Positions 47,241 to 58,554 of a DNA stretch of 64,000 nt are shown here, in pieces (positions within the stretch are counted from its first letter, which is position 1; each line of letters begins with the position of its first letter). Source of the stretch: Diabrotica undecimpunctata (Eukaryota > Arthropoda > Insecta > Coleoptera > Chrysomelidae); contig NC_092813.1 of the NCBI RefSeq assembly GCF_040954645.1, positions 20,209,735-20,273,734 on the forward strand, written 5' to 3'. The translations under genes were made by a program, and so were the position numbers. The notes beneath the pieces are model-generated. The model was not told the DNA's origin. It saw only the letters and a program-made list of their open reading frames with translations, and ran no database searches.

Positions 47241-48790
47241 CCTACGTAAGGAGATAACAAAAATTCCAGTTGGGTCTTGACCAGTTTTTTGGACCGGCCA
47301 CAGGACCGGCTCAACTTCTGATCAAAAAAATTAATAAAATGACTTCATACAATAATAATACTACACAAAACTCCGCAAAACACAGTTACTCAGGTGTCGT
47401 AAATTATTTTAAACATCGAACAAAACAACAAGCAATAGTCATTTCCAGCATTAAAGGTACAAAAATCCATGATTACGTCGTAGCTGTTGGATCACTAGTG
47501 GGTCCAATTAATGTACTTTTTGCCACCAGAATTGCTAACAATAAGATAATGCATATAATTCTCTTCAAAAAACACTGTTTATGCTCTGCTTCATTCTTAT
47601 AAATATATCGAAATAAATGGATGTCAAGTCGAAGTAAAAAGATTAATTTCTTCAGTCCAGAGACTTCTAATATCTAATGCATGTCCTACAATCCCGAACG
47701 AAATAATTAAACAAGAATGACAAAAAATTAGTATTCACACTGTATCTAAAATGACTTTTCTTCAAGTTGGTATGTCTGAAAGTGAGTACAGTCATATTCT
47801 GAGCTTTAGAAGGTAATCATTTGTTACACCCCTGGAAAATATGTCTATTCCTGACTCTTTTGCCATAACTCATGATAATACTTTCTACTGGGTATTTCTC
47901 TTCATATACGGATTCAGTTACTCCAAATGTAAAAAAACATTGGTCATACTAATTTAACTACCCTCTTGGATTCAACCCAAACCACATCATTATTATCTAA
48001 ACCTCATGAACTTAATGATACCCCTTCAACTCCCTTCTCAGATTCAACTCAAACCACATCGTCGTTATCTAAACCTAATGAACCTAATGATAAAATATAT
48101 CAATCTACGGAAACCGACCTTATCCAAAACATATCTAAAGACAATCCACACACTTCGTCTTCTACTTCCAAAACAAAATCACCAGCTGTAAATAACACTG
48201 AAAATAATACTTAAATCGACCTCATCTAAAACATGTCTAAAGATAATCCAAATACTTTGTCTTCTTCTTCCAAAATAACAGCACCAGCTGTAAATAACAC
48301 TGAAAATACTACGACACTAGAAACAATAATAACCTTAAATAATGCAGTCAACTAACAGCTAAAAAGACATAACATATCGTCTCCTGAAATTAACGAAGGC
48401 AACCCAAAAACCGACTCATCCGTTTTTAATACCCCTAAACATAAAAAACCAAAAAAAAACCGAAAACCTCTTCCAAAACCCCCCGCGAGGATGTCATTCA
48501 CTCCCTAGAATCCATCAAAAACAAAATCGAAAATAGATCACCTCCATTTATACTAAATTTTATTGAAATATGTGATTTTATGGAAAATGTTTTAAACTCT
48601 CATAACCCGAATTAACTTCTAAAGATTACTCCAATGAACCAGAGAAACTAATCCAGATCCTTAATTTTGTTTGTTGTTACACACAAAATTCTAGATTAAA
48701 AAATAATATCACCCGACTAAAGAAAAACATAAACCCTAACCCTTTTTCAGCTGATAAAACTGACGAATCATCACTAGTTGAAGGATAATC
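47241..48790 (+). pseudogene. LINE B ORF1 (gag-like), decayed
   Basis: From 47270 an open stretch includes a block (VGSLVGPINVLFATRIAN) homologous to the LINE C ORF1 block, followed by frame breaks. Around 47966-48330 a Ser/Thr-rich linker contains two direct duplications: one of a unit beginning DSTQTTS.LSKP and one of a unit containing SKDNP.T.SS.SK. No intact zinc knuckle can be read, although Cys-Lys-Lys near 47925 may be its remnant. Confidence 0.65.
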
Positions 48791-49651
48791 AAGGGCTGAC
48801 TAATGAGTTTTATACCCGCTATAAACAGTTAAAACTATTAGTCGGCCAGCTTTTAATTCTGTGTCTTCAAGAAACTCACTTCAAACAAAATAACATAAGT
48901 TTAAAAAATTTTCAATGTTTAAAAAAAAAATCGATATTTTCACCAGAGCTGATTTGAAAACTAAACCGATCGCGCTAAGTACTAATCTTGAAGCTTTAGC
49001 TGTCTCTATTAGCTATCATAAAAAGATTAACATAACATTTATTTACCACACAATAGTAATCTACATATGCACGAATTAAATAACCTTATAGACAAAATTC
49101 CACATCTTAAATTAATTTTAGGAGATATGAACTGCCACCACCCGTTATGAGGAAGTCACATGAAAGAAACTAATAAATACGGTAACTTATTGAAAAACCT
49201 AATTTATTGTTCTGATTTATTGTTACCTAATGCAGGGAATCCAACTAGATTTATTTCTTATAACGGTTCATTTTCTGCCATTTATATATACTTATGCAGT
49301 CAATCACTCTCAACTACATTGTCATGGAACACTTTGAACTCATTATATAATAGTGACCACTTTTCAATTTCTATAACATCAGATCACATTCATCCCCTTG
49401 ATTTCCCAATATATCAGTCCTGGAAATTAAAAAATGCAAATTGGGTATCCTATCAGTCCTATATCAATAATAAACTTGAAAATTTCCATTTAAGCAACGA
49501 TATAAACCATGATATCACCTCTTTAAATAATATTATTATAGAAGTAGCTTTAGAAAGTATAGGAAAGACAAATCCTGTAAAAGGCAACCCGTACCTTGTT
49601 AGAATAGTGAAATTGCAAAAGCCCTCTTATCTTGTAAATATGCCTTTAAAA
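48791..49651 (+). pseudogene. LINE B ORF2, endonuclease part
   Basis: Broken frames give LCLQETHFKQNN (catalytic Glu) near 48865 and LILGDMNCHH near 49110-49140. A 164-codon open stretch from 49160 contains LLLPNAGNPTRFISYNGS and SDHFSISI. These are the AP-endonuclease motifs of I-type LINEs. The frame is then interrupted by a 344-bp insertion at 49652. Confidence 0.7.
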
Positions 49652-49995
49652 TGAAATCACTCACATGGATTCACTCCCCGCCTCTCGACGCGTTAGTGTT
49701 CTGAGCTGTTGGACGTGAATCCCTGTCCTGGCATTTGGTTTTCACCTCTGGCTGCGTTAAGTAGTTGAGTTACTGTGACCAATTGCCCATCTGGTAGTTA
49801 GTATTCGCCTCTGGTTGCGTTGAGTAACTGAGTTACCGTTGCTAACTACCCATCTTCCTGTCTTTTGTTTTCTTTTTCTTTTTTTGTTCTCCTGAAGAAG
49901 CTACATACAATTGTAGCGAAACGTCGAGATGAACCCACTTTTGGGTCACTCACAAATGACACGGTCCAAACCCGGAAGACGAATAAACTATAATT
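49652..49995 (+). mobile_element. 344-bp short retroelement carrying a hammerhead core
   Basis: The target ATGCCTTTAAAA is duplicated at 49640-49651 and 49996-50007, so this unit is an independent insertion into LINE B. It has two related internal segments (GCCTCTGG.TGCGTT.AGTA.CTGAGTTAC, around 49740-49830), a T-rich tract and then a hammerhead core. No ORF. It behaves like a SINE-sized non-autonomous retroelement with a hammerhead near its 3' end; relation to Penelope-like elements is possible. Confidence 0.75.
49892..49925 (+). ncRNA. Hammerhead ribozyme-type core
   Basis: CTGAAGA (fits CUGANGA), a 6-bp stem GCTACA/TGTAGC, then GAAA and CGTC. A GUC triplet next to GAAA with a minimal stem III is the arrangement reported for retroelement hammerheads. 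Stem I pairing was not established. Confidence 0.65.
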
Positions 49996-50007
49996 ATGCC
50001 TTTAAAA

Positions 50008-50812
50008 CTTAAATAACATAATATAGATGAAAACTTACTTAATTTTTAAAAACTCAGAGCTGAATCAATATACCTATCTTATGACAGACAGCAAATAAGA
50101 TATTTGGAAAGACTACGTATCGTCCATAAATTCATCAACACCTTCACAGGTTATTTGGTCTAAAATTCGGAAACTTAAAGGTACTAAGGTCCTTTAGGCA
50201 TATAAATGCACTGCGATATAATAAGGAGATCATGACCTGTAAAAAAGCTATTGGTGAAACTTTATCCGAAGTATACCAAGAAAATTCTAGCGACCAAAAT
50301 ATAACGCAGGAATTATTATTACATAAGCAAAATATAGAATTATTCAAAATCGTTGGTTAAGAATCTGGTGATCCATTAAATGCTACCATAACTCTTCAAG
50401 AACTAGAATACTCTATCGTAAACTCTAAAAATACATCCCCAGGACAAGATGATATTTCACCAATATTCATAAAACACCTACCTTTATGTTTTATGTTTTT
50501 TAAAACATAAATTTCCAAAACTCTGGTCTCGGTCAATAACTATTCCCATTATTAAACCCAATAAGCCCAAAGAGATACCCTTATAGTACAGTCCTATTTC
50601 TCTTACATGCAACATGTGCAAAATACTGGAAAAAATTTTGAATTTCCGTCTAACATGGTATTTAGATCTCCTTACCCCATTTCAGAATAGTTTTCGCAAG
50701 GGACGGTCTACATTAGATAATCATATTTCACTACAAACCTTAATCCATGAAGCCTTTGCAAACAATGAGAAGTTGATTGTAATGTTCTTTGACATAACCC
50801 AGGCTTTTGATA
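50008..50812 (+). pseudogene. LINE B ORF2, linker and RT start
   Basis: Broken frames lead into RT blocks (MCKILEKILNFRLTWYL, RKGRSTLDNHISLQTLI) and end exactly in the first catalytic palm block, FFDITQAFD, where LINE A copy 2 inserted. The RT resumes at 63371. Confidence 0.8.
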
Positions 50813-51118
50813 CAGTATTAGTTGGACAGTTAACAGGTGAACATCGTTCGATAAATCTGTGCCGGGTCCTTAACTAGTGCTATTATCAAATTAATAGGTA
50901 TTTAATTTGAAAATAAACCAACCGATCTTCAAAAAAGGTAGGATCTAATTATTTATTATTATGAGTGAATCAGGGAGTGCTGTTGAGCCACCTCAGAATA
51001 ATATATCATTAATGGATACGGAACCCAAGGGGTATATTAATTTAAATAACAGATATAAAATAAATGATTCAGGGTATTATAATGTCTTTGTAGAATCTAC
51101 AGACAAAAACTTGTCCCG

Positions 51119-51338
51119 AAATTTAAATTTCAAAAATGAAATTTGTTTTTTAAAAAACTATTTTTTATTTCTAATCTACAATTTTAATACATCTAAACTT
51201 AACTGGACCAAGAATAATAATGAATTTTACAATGCAAAATAACAATGAAATAATACGGCAACTTCTGGGGAAACTGCAGAGTAAGCCGCAGGTGTTGGTT
51301 GTGATTCTGCCAGGTCCGGACTTTCGTACCATGTAACT
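51119..51338 (-). repeat. Errantivirus 3' LTR
   Basis: 220 bp, apparently identical to the 5' LTR, followed by the target duplicate CCCG. Confidence 0.93.
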
Positions 51339-51349
51339 CCTCCGTCCTT
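51339..51349 (-). promoter_or_regulatory. Errantivirus polypurine tract
   Basis: AAGGACGGAGG on the minus strand lies directly in front of the 3' LTR and next to the env stop. Confidence 0.65.
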
Positions 51350-53039
51350 AAGAGGAAAAAATAAGGGAGGTATTTTTGGATTCCAAATTTTGGGGACATC
51401 TTTCTTCCAATGGAATTTCGTCAGGAACCCTCTTATTTTTGCAATACTTCCGGTATCTGGTGATGATGTAAATTATAATGATTAGTATTAATATAGATAA
51501 GATGACTGAACCGGTGCTGATAATGGGTGTAGTTGGAAAGCCAATTTCTTCTACTGGTGAAAGATTTCTGGTAATTCTGTTAATTTCGTATAGTCCTTCC
51601 ATATCGATTTTGCTCAAATTGGTTACTTGATAATTTACCTTTTCAGTCGAGAAATTTTCTAGTTTTGGTAATATTATGATTTTTCCAGATTGGATTCGTG
51701 GATTGTTTGAAAATTTTAAGGTTCCAACTTCTATTTCACATTTTGGCGGGATTTCTATTAACGAAGGTTCTTTTATTTCCAAAAACGAATTGGACTCACA
51801 TTTTGAGATTAATTTGACAGTACTGGATGGGATTATTAAGATCTGGTTCTCCATGACGTGCTCGATAATGGGTTCTTGTAGATTTACTTCAGTGGCGTAG
51901 CATTTCTCTGGGTTACGTCCATCAATTAATTTATAGGTGCAGGTATCTATTTGGGTGTAGTCCTGTTGGCAGTAGTATCTGGTTTCGAGGATGGGACATT
52001 CTTCTTTTATCGATAGTGATTTTTCTCCTTTTGCCAAGTAGGGATATAAGGGAATATATGTCTGATGATTTTGTATTACGGGGTAAACATGGAAAAAATC
52101 GTAATTTTCTGATTTGGATATAGGAACATGGATAGCGAATATAAGCTTGGATTCGTAAAAGGTTACTTGGGTACTGAGAAACAGATAGTATGTTAGCACA
52201 TTGTTAAATTTTGCGATTTGTTCTTCTTTGTATATATGTGATAAATATGACATCATTTCTGAGATTTCTTGGGTAGATATTATTGAATTATGAAGAGTAT
52301 TTAATTTAGAGAAAACGATCGAATTTTCAATATTGTCAATAAATGTTATTAAATTTTGGCAATCAAGATTAATCTGGTAAAGAATACTTTGATAAGTTAT
52401 GTAGTTATCCAAAGTGATTATTTTGGTTTCTAATGAATATTTAAATTTTTCTATATTGTCTTGTAATTTTTGTTGATTTTGCCACAAGGTTGATAAAGAT
52501 TGATTATAATGATTAACAAGCTTTTTGTATAAAGTTGACTGAAGGTTAAGTTCATGAATTACATTTTTCTGATTTAATTGTAAAATATTAATTGCTTTAT
52601 CGTATCGTTCTCCATCGTCAGCATCTAAAGTTCCAAAAGCCCATTTATTAATTTTGCCTATTCCATCTATTAAACCTCTTTTAGAGCGAATATGTGGATG
52701 TAAATTTTCAAATTTTCTTTCAAGAATTTTTATTAAGAATTCGGTTCTTTTTGTCATTTGTTCAGCTAAGTTATGATAAGATATAGGGTTAGAAGCATTA
52801 CTTACTATTAGACTATTCTTAAGGCTATAAAAATGGTTAGTTAAACTAGTTATCTGTTTAGTTACTTCTCTTAAATCTAGATAGTGTATAAAGGTATGCT
52901 TAGTGTAAATAATTTTACAGGGTCCTAATAGTATGGGTAACAAAGGATTCGTTATAGGAGTAATTTTTACATCTTCTCCTTCACATCTCCGTTGAAGTGC
53001 CAGGAATATCAGGAGCAAACACCTTGTCCGGATTTTCAT
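51348..53039 (-). CDS. env: Errantivirus env, class-F-like fusion glycoprotein
   Basis: 563 codons. Residues 1-21 are a signal peptide. A furin-type site RSKR at 118-121 is followed by a fusion-peptide-like segment (GLIDGIGKINKWAFGTLD), the pattern shared by gypsy Env and baculovirus F proteins. Heptad-like helical sequence follows (about 150-220). Cysteine-rich ectodomain positions occur at about 345-450. A membrane anchor of Ile/Leu residues lies at about 518-538, then a short basic tail. The stop sits at the polypurine tract. It is probably made from a spliced mRNA; the acceptor was not pinned down. Confidence 0.88.
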   Translation of the reverse strand: MKIRTRCLLLIFLALQRRCEGEDVKITPITNPLLPILLGPCKIIYTKHTFIHYLDLREVTKQITSLTNHFYSLKNSLIVSNASNPISYHNLAEQMTKRTEFLIKILERKFENLHPHIRSKRGLIDGIGKINKWAFGTLDADDGERYDKAINILQLNQKNVIHELNLQSTLYKKLVNHYNQSLSTLWQNQQKLQDNIEKFKYSLETKIITLDNYITYQSILYQINLDCQNLITFIDNIENSIVFSKLNTLHNSIISTQEISEMMSYLSHIYKEEQIAKFNNVLTYYLFLSTQVTFYESKLIFAIHVPISKSENYDFFHVYPVIQNHQTYIPLYPYLAKGEKSLSIKEECPILETRYYCQQDYTQIDTCTYKLIDGRNPEKCYATEVNLQEPIIEHVMENQILIIPSSTVKLISKCESNSFLEIKEPSLIEIPPKCEIEVGTLKFSNNPRIQSGKIIILPKLENFSTEKVNYQVTNLSKIDMEGLYEINRITRNLSPVEEIGFPTTPIISTGSVILSILILIIIIYIITRYRKYCKNKRVPDEIPLEERCPQNLESKNTSLIFSS

Positions 53040-56000
53040 TTTCCTGAAAAGATATTTTTTGTTTTACTTTGGGTTTTCTGATTATATTTTTATGGTAATT
53101 TCCTTTATTAGTTTGTAAGATAAGGCCTGAATCTTGGACTACTTCAGCCTTTTTAAATTTTGGTGCCTTTTTATCGCGCAATTTTGTTTTGACGTATGCA
53201 ACGTCCTGGTTAGAGAAATCTGGAGGGTCATTTCGATTTTCATTTAATTTATTAATTATTTTTTCTTTTGTTTCTTCGTTTCTACTTTTTATTATTTCGT
53301 ATAACTGTTTACTGGCTTTTTTATGATTTTGTACATAGTATGATAAAATAAGGTTATCGTCCAAGTCGAAAGGATCTGGACTATTAATGTGTCCTTTTAT
53401 TATTTCAAATGGGGTAAACTTAGTGATGGAATGAATTGAATTATTATAGCTTAGAATAGCATGTTTTATTAATTGGTTAGGAGTTAATTCTTTATTTTCT
53501 TCTCTAAGACAGCGAAAGCATTCTATTAGTGTAGAATGAAACCTTTCTACGGGGGAGTTGGAATTACTATTTTTAGAAGTTGTGAAATGTAGTTCTATAT
53601 GGTGAAGTTTACAAAAATCGTTAAGGTCATTATTTTTGAATTCTGTTCCACAGTCGGCAGTAATTTTATAAGGTAAACCGTGGTGGCTTACGAAGAGAAG
53701 TAAATTTTCCACTACGGAGGTGCCATTGACACTAGGTAAAGGATATGCTTGGGCATATCTCGAAAATGAATCTATAATCGTTAAATATGATTGGTTAGAA
53801 ATTTTAAAGACATCTACATGAATATGTTCAAAGGGTTTTGATGCAGTGGGAGTTAGACTCAATTTTATAATTGGAGGATTTCTATCGTATTTGTTTTTAA
53901 GACAAGTTTCACAATTATTTATAAATCGTTCGATATCTTCTGCCATTTTTGGCCAATAGTAACGTGATCCTAGGGACAGTTTTATTTCATTCATGCCGCG
54001 ATGTCCTTTTTTGTGTATGTGATAATACTCTAATTTTTCTTTCTGATCCTGAGTATCTATTATGTCAGTTAAAAATTTTGTGGAATGTACAAATTTAAAA
54101 GCGGAATTTTTAAAATAATTCTGAACTATTACTACAAATGTTTCTGGTAAAATATTTTCTTTAAAGTACAACGCATAAATCTTTTTGGGATCTATATATT
54201 CTTTTACAAATTTAAAAATACTTTCTTCAATATTTCTTTGGGGTAAAGTAACATAAAATCTATTATTATCGAATATTTTTTCATTTTTGCATTTTATTTT
54301 ATTTATTTCTCCACCTGTTAATATAATTTGATTTTTATAAGTATTTAGGGCTTTTTCGGTTATGGGTATACCTAGAATGGGATTTTCTAAAGAGGTATGA
54401 CAGGTTTCTAAGTCAGAGTCATCTCTTTCGGGATTTTCGAGAGGGGGTCGAACTTGTATGTCCGAAATAATATTTATTTTACTAGTTGATCCATCATTTA
54501 GTAAGGAGTCAAGCTCTCCTTCTGAAAGTTGCGGTAAGTCGTCAAAGTTGCGTAGTTCATTATCTATTATTTCATTTATGTCGCCTAAATTAACGTCCAT
54601 CGATTCCGTTTCGAGAGCATTTAAATCGGAATCTATTTTAATTCTAGAAAGCGCGTCGGCTACTTTATTATTTTTCCCTTTTAAATATTGGATATCATAA
54701 TCAAATTCTTCGAGCTTAAGTCTCCACCGTACTAAGCGAGAGTTTGGTTCTTTAAGAGAAAATAACCACTGAAGGGGTTTATGATCAGTTAAAATTTGGA
54801 ATCTGCGACCGAAGAGGTAGGGTCGAAAATATTTGCAACCGTATACAATCGCTAGTAACTCTTTCTCTATGGTTGAATAATTAATTTCGGCTGAATTTAA
54901 CGTACGTGAGGCGTAACATATAGGATGGTTATCTTGCATGAGAACAGCGCCAACTGCATAATTAGAAGCATCAGTTATTAATTGAAAATTTTTGTTAAAG
55001 TCAGGATAAGCTAAAATAGGTTCTGAAGTCAAAAGATTTTTACAAATATTAAAACAGTCTAAGAATTCTTTGTTGTGGACAACTTTCTGATCCTTTTTTA
55101 AACACATGGTCATAGGTTTAGTTATAGCTGCAAAGTTTTTAATGAATTTTCTATAGTATCCTAACAAACCTAAGAAGGACTTTATTTCTTTCTGCGTACG
55201 AGGGGTAGGAAAATTTTTAATCGCTCTAATCTTTTTTGGATTGGGCTTAACTCCGTCTGGAGTCACTATATGCCCTAAAAATTCAACTTCCTTTCTAAGG
55301 AATTCGCATTTATCGATTTGTATTTTTAATTGTGCATCTTTTAATTTTGCAAACACTAATTTTAAGTTTTGAATGTGCTCTTGGAGGCTTGTGCTAAAAA
55401 TAATTATATCGTCCATATATACCATACAGATTTTGTTTTGTAAATCCTTTAATATTTCATCCATTACCCTTTGGAAGGTGGATGGTGCGTTTTTTAAGCC
55501 AAAAGGCATTCTTAAAAATTCGTAGTGTCCATTATTAACACTAAATGCTGTTTTTTCTATGGAGCAGGGGCTCATCTCGATTTTATGAAAACCGCTAGCT
55601 AAGTCAAGAGTAGTGAAATATTGTGCTCGTCCTAATTTGTCCAATATTTCGGTAATATTGGGTATCGGATATCGATCACTAATGGTTTTATCATTAAGTT
55701 TCCTATAATCTATAACACAACGAAATTTTTGTTGATTGGAAGAATCGAGTTTCTTCTTTACTATCCAAAGTGGGGAGCCCCAGGGACTATTACTGGCTCT
55801 AATAATTTCGTCGTCTAACATTTTGTCAATTTGCTTTTTAATTTCTTCCTTGTGAACATAAGGGTATCTGTACGACTTTACATGTACAGGTTCCTCGTCG
55901 GTTGTTTTAATAACATGTTTTACTTTTGACGTAAATGTAAGTGGGTCACCGGGTTTCAAAAATATATCTTTATATCGCGAACATAATTTAATAATTTCGG

Positions 56001-56738
56001 ATTTTTCTTCCGCGTTCATATGATCCGTTCTAATAAGATTTTGGATTTGCATTTTATCTATTTTATAATTATTTTGTCTATTAGAAAATTCAAATTTATA
56101 ACATTGATAAACGTTAGAATCGTATGGATAAGCGTTTATGGGTTTTAATAAAGTTATAGATAAATTTTTATTAGTTTCATTGACAAATTCTACTAAAGCT
56201 AAACCATCATTTGCTACAGTTAGCATTTCTGGTACATACATATCACCTAAAATTATCTTATCAATTAATATTTCACCGTTCGGTACGGTCACAGGGACTT
56301 CTTTTCTAATCTTCTCATAAGGGCCAACAGATATTTCAAACTTTATGTCTGATGGTTTTCTAAATTTAATAGGGATTATTGTGTCTCTGCTAACGAGACA
56401 TTTATTATTAAAATCAATGTTAAACTTCATGGATAATAGGTCATTAACACCGACCAAGCCATCATAAAACTCATGAAAATCATATAATATGTAGTGCAGT
56501 ATGTTGTTTCGATTAAATTCTTGGAACGCCGGTATGGCTGCATGGTATTTGATATTTTTCGTGCCAAGAGACGTAGAAATTGAAACGTTTGAAGAATATA
56601 TGCAATCTGAATAAAATTGTTCAGCAATACTGGGTTTTAAGATTGATTTCGTACTACCAGTATCAATTAATAATTTTAATGGGGGATTAGAAATAGTGAT
56701 GTAAGGTAAAGGGTTATTAGAGGTTAAATTTAATTCGA
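52981..56738 (-). CDS. pol: Errantivirus pol: protease-RT-RNase H-integrase
   Basis: The start given here is where gag ends; the frame is open further up into gag and is probably entered by a -1 shift. Protease: LLIDTGSTKS near 56670. RT: YRYPYVHKEEIKKQIDKML, LDLASGFHKIEM and the catalytic YMDD near 55410. RNase H: TDASNYAVGA, EKELLAIV, TDHKPLQW and NNKVADALSRI. Integrase: His/Cys zinc region (HIHKKGHRGMNE...CETCLKNK), then Asp in HVDVFK, Asp in ADCGTEF and Glu in PVERFHSTL with a spacing close to DD35E. All catalytic residues I looked for are present. The end overlaps the start of env by 59 bases. Confidence 0.92.
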
Positions 56739-57926
56739 TTAAGTTATTTGGTTTTCTGAGGTGGTTTCCTGAAAATTCTGAGGAAAATAATCTAAATCTA
56801 CTTGCTCACCGGAATAGATATCTGCGTCGACGTCGCTATGCGTCTGTCCGCATTCTTGTCTATCGCAATCATTATTATATAATTCTTCAACTATAATATT
56901 CGGCTTTTGTCCATTATTTTGAAAATAGTTTCTATTAACATTATTTGTTCTTCTGTTGAACGTTGAAGGGAATCTAGAATTTGTGGAAATATTCATCGGT
57001 TCCGGCTTTGGGGCGCGATGTTGGGGAGTTCGATTTGGTCTGAAAACATTCGTATTTCGGGAAGGTCCAAAGACTTCAGAGTTAGTTGGGAGTCTTTTAG
57101 GGGGTAGCTGTTGAGGCTGTACATTAATAGGTTGGCGAGGCCATTGGAAATTTTGAGGATAATTATTATTTGTACTAAAGTTTGGATTTTGGGGAATAGA
57201 AGAATTTGTTTGAAAATATTGATTATTCATGGGATTATAAAATTGCCTGTTTGGATTAGGGAAATTCTGATTTCTGAAATTGCCTTTATTTTGGTGCGAC
57301 TTATTGTCATTATTACTTGAATAAAATTTCTCGAAATTCTCAAATTCATTTACATAAGCTATGGCGTGTTCTAAAGAAGCTGGTGCTTTTAAATGCATAT
57401 TATTTTTTAATGTGCCGGTACAACCCGTAATAAAAGTATTTAGTGCTGTATTTTCGCAAAATTGTATGAAAACAGCTTTTTGATTTACATCAAGATTAGT
57501 ATCATTGTTAATTCTTTGTACTATATTACTTACTAACAATTGTAATCTATTTCCAAATTCTATTAAATTTTCATTTCTTTGTGGCCTATTTCTAGTAAGT
57601 TCTTGTGTTAAGGATTGTAAATTACGTTTATCAGAAAAACATTGTATAAGCGCGGCTTTTAAAAGTGCCCAATTATTTAATTCTACCCTATTTCCTACCA
57701 TAAGCTCAGCTTTTCCTATAAGTTTTCCTTGAATACATTCAAAAATGTGATCATTTAATTCTTGGTCATTATATGCTCTATATGTAGTAATTAAGTTATC
57801 GCAAAGATAAATAAATTTATTTAAAGTATTAGTATCTCCATCATAAGGTCTAATATTTGAAATTTTTGACTTAAATAGTTCCCAATTAATGGGACGATTA
57901 GCTTGAACAGTTTGGTTAGTTGCCAT
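56739..57926 (-). CDS. gag: Errantivirus gag
   Basis: 395 codons. The N-terminal two thirds is helical capsid-like sequence (IRPYDGDTNTLNKFIYLCDN near 28-47, then ELTRNRPQRNENLIEFGNRL near 128-147). The C-terminal third is Asn/Gln/Pro-rich with no CCHC knuckle, as is common in this group. The start at 57926 is the first ATG after the 5' leader of about 390 bases. The end overlaps the pol frame; pol is -1 relative to gag, as usual for gypsy-type elements. It forms the particle core. Confidence 0.9.
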   Translation of the reverse strand: MATNQTVQANRPINWELFKSKISNIRPYDGDTNTLNKFIYLCDNLITTYRAYNDQELNDHIFECIQGKLIGKAELMVGNRVELNNWALLKAALIQCFSDKRNLQSLTQELTRNRPQRNENLIEFGNRLQLLVSNIVQRINNDTNLDVNQKAVFIQFCENTALNTFITGCTGTLKNNMHLKAPASLEHAIAYVNEFENFEKFYSSNNDNKSHQNKGNFRNQNFPNPNRQFYNPMNNQYFQTNSSIPQNPNFSTNNNYPQNFQWPRQPINVQPQQLPPKRLPTNSEVFGPSRNTNVFRPNRTPQHRAPKPEPMNISTNSRFPSTFNRRTNNVNRNYFQNNGQKPNIIVEELYNNDCDRQECGQTHSDVDADIYSGEQVDLDYFPQNFQETTSENQIT

Positions 57927-58317
57927 TTTAATATTTTTATTATCTTTATTCTACCTACCTTTAAAGTTAATCTTTAGATTCTTAAGAGATTCTACCAAGG
58001 AATCAGCGTCAATCATAAAATGAAAATATCGTCTAATAAACAATGTCTTAACAAGCTATCTTCCGAATTTATGAAAAATAAATAAGGAAGGCAAGAAGGA
58101 ACTTGGCACTCACCTCGATAGTCTTTGCCAACTACTTCTCCAAATTCGTCCACCCAAATGAAGGACTGCTGTCACTGAAGGGCTGCTTTCCAATGGGGGC
58201 TGCTTTCCACTAAACGGAATGTTCTTTGGATTTGCACTTAAGGCGTTGAAACACCAAAGTCCCGAAAAAGTCTGCTTTCCGGTAGATACGAAATTCACAG
58301 TTTCGCGACTCGCACAA

Positions 58318-58335
58318 ATCCTACTGACTGCGCCA
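58318..58335 (-). promoter_or_regulatory. Errantivirus primer binding site
   Basis: On the minus strand TGGCGCAGTCAGTAGGAT abuts the 5' LTR. It closely resembles the tRNA-Ser site used by 17.6/297-type elements. Confidence 0.85.
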
Positions 58336-58554
58336 AATTTAAATTTCAAAAATGAAATTTGTTTTTTAAAAAACTATTTTTTATTTCTAATCTACAATTT
58401 TAATACATCTAAACTTAACTGGACCAAGAATAATAATGAATTTTACAATGCAAAATAACAATGAAATAATACGGCAACTTCTGGGGAAACTGCAGAGTAA
58501 GCCGCAGGTGTTGGTTGTGATTCTGCCAGGTCCGGACTTTCGTACCATGTAACT
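58335..58554 (-). repeat. Errantivirus 5' LTR
   Basis: 220 bp; transcription would run leftwards from here. The first base shown is shared with the primer binding site. Confidence 0.93.

Larger units (their letters stand above)
51119..58554 (-). mobile_element. Errantivirus (endogenous insect retrovirus, gypsy/17.6 type)
   Basis: Two 220-bp LTRs that look identical bound the element (51119-51338, 58335-58554). On the coding strand they begin AGTTAC and end AAATTT, the AG...TT pattern of gypsy-type errantiviruses. The target CCCG is duplicated (51115-51118, 58555-58558). A Ser-type primer binding site and a polypurine tract lie at the expected places. gag, pol and env are all open on the minus strand. 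Length 7436 bp. Confidence 0.95.

Noticed and set aside
50961..51242. A 93-codon ORF as an independent small gene
   Set aside because: Its first 52 codons are LINE A ORF1 and the remainder is read into the errantivirus LTR across the insertion point.
58219..58458. ORF across the errantivirus leader and LTR on the plus strand
   Set aside because: It is antisense to the element and shares its C-terminal part with the ORF at the other LTR only because the LTR is repeated.
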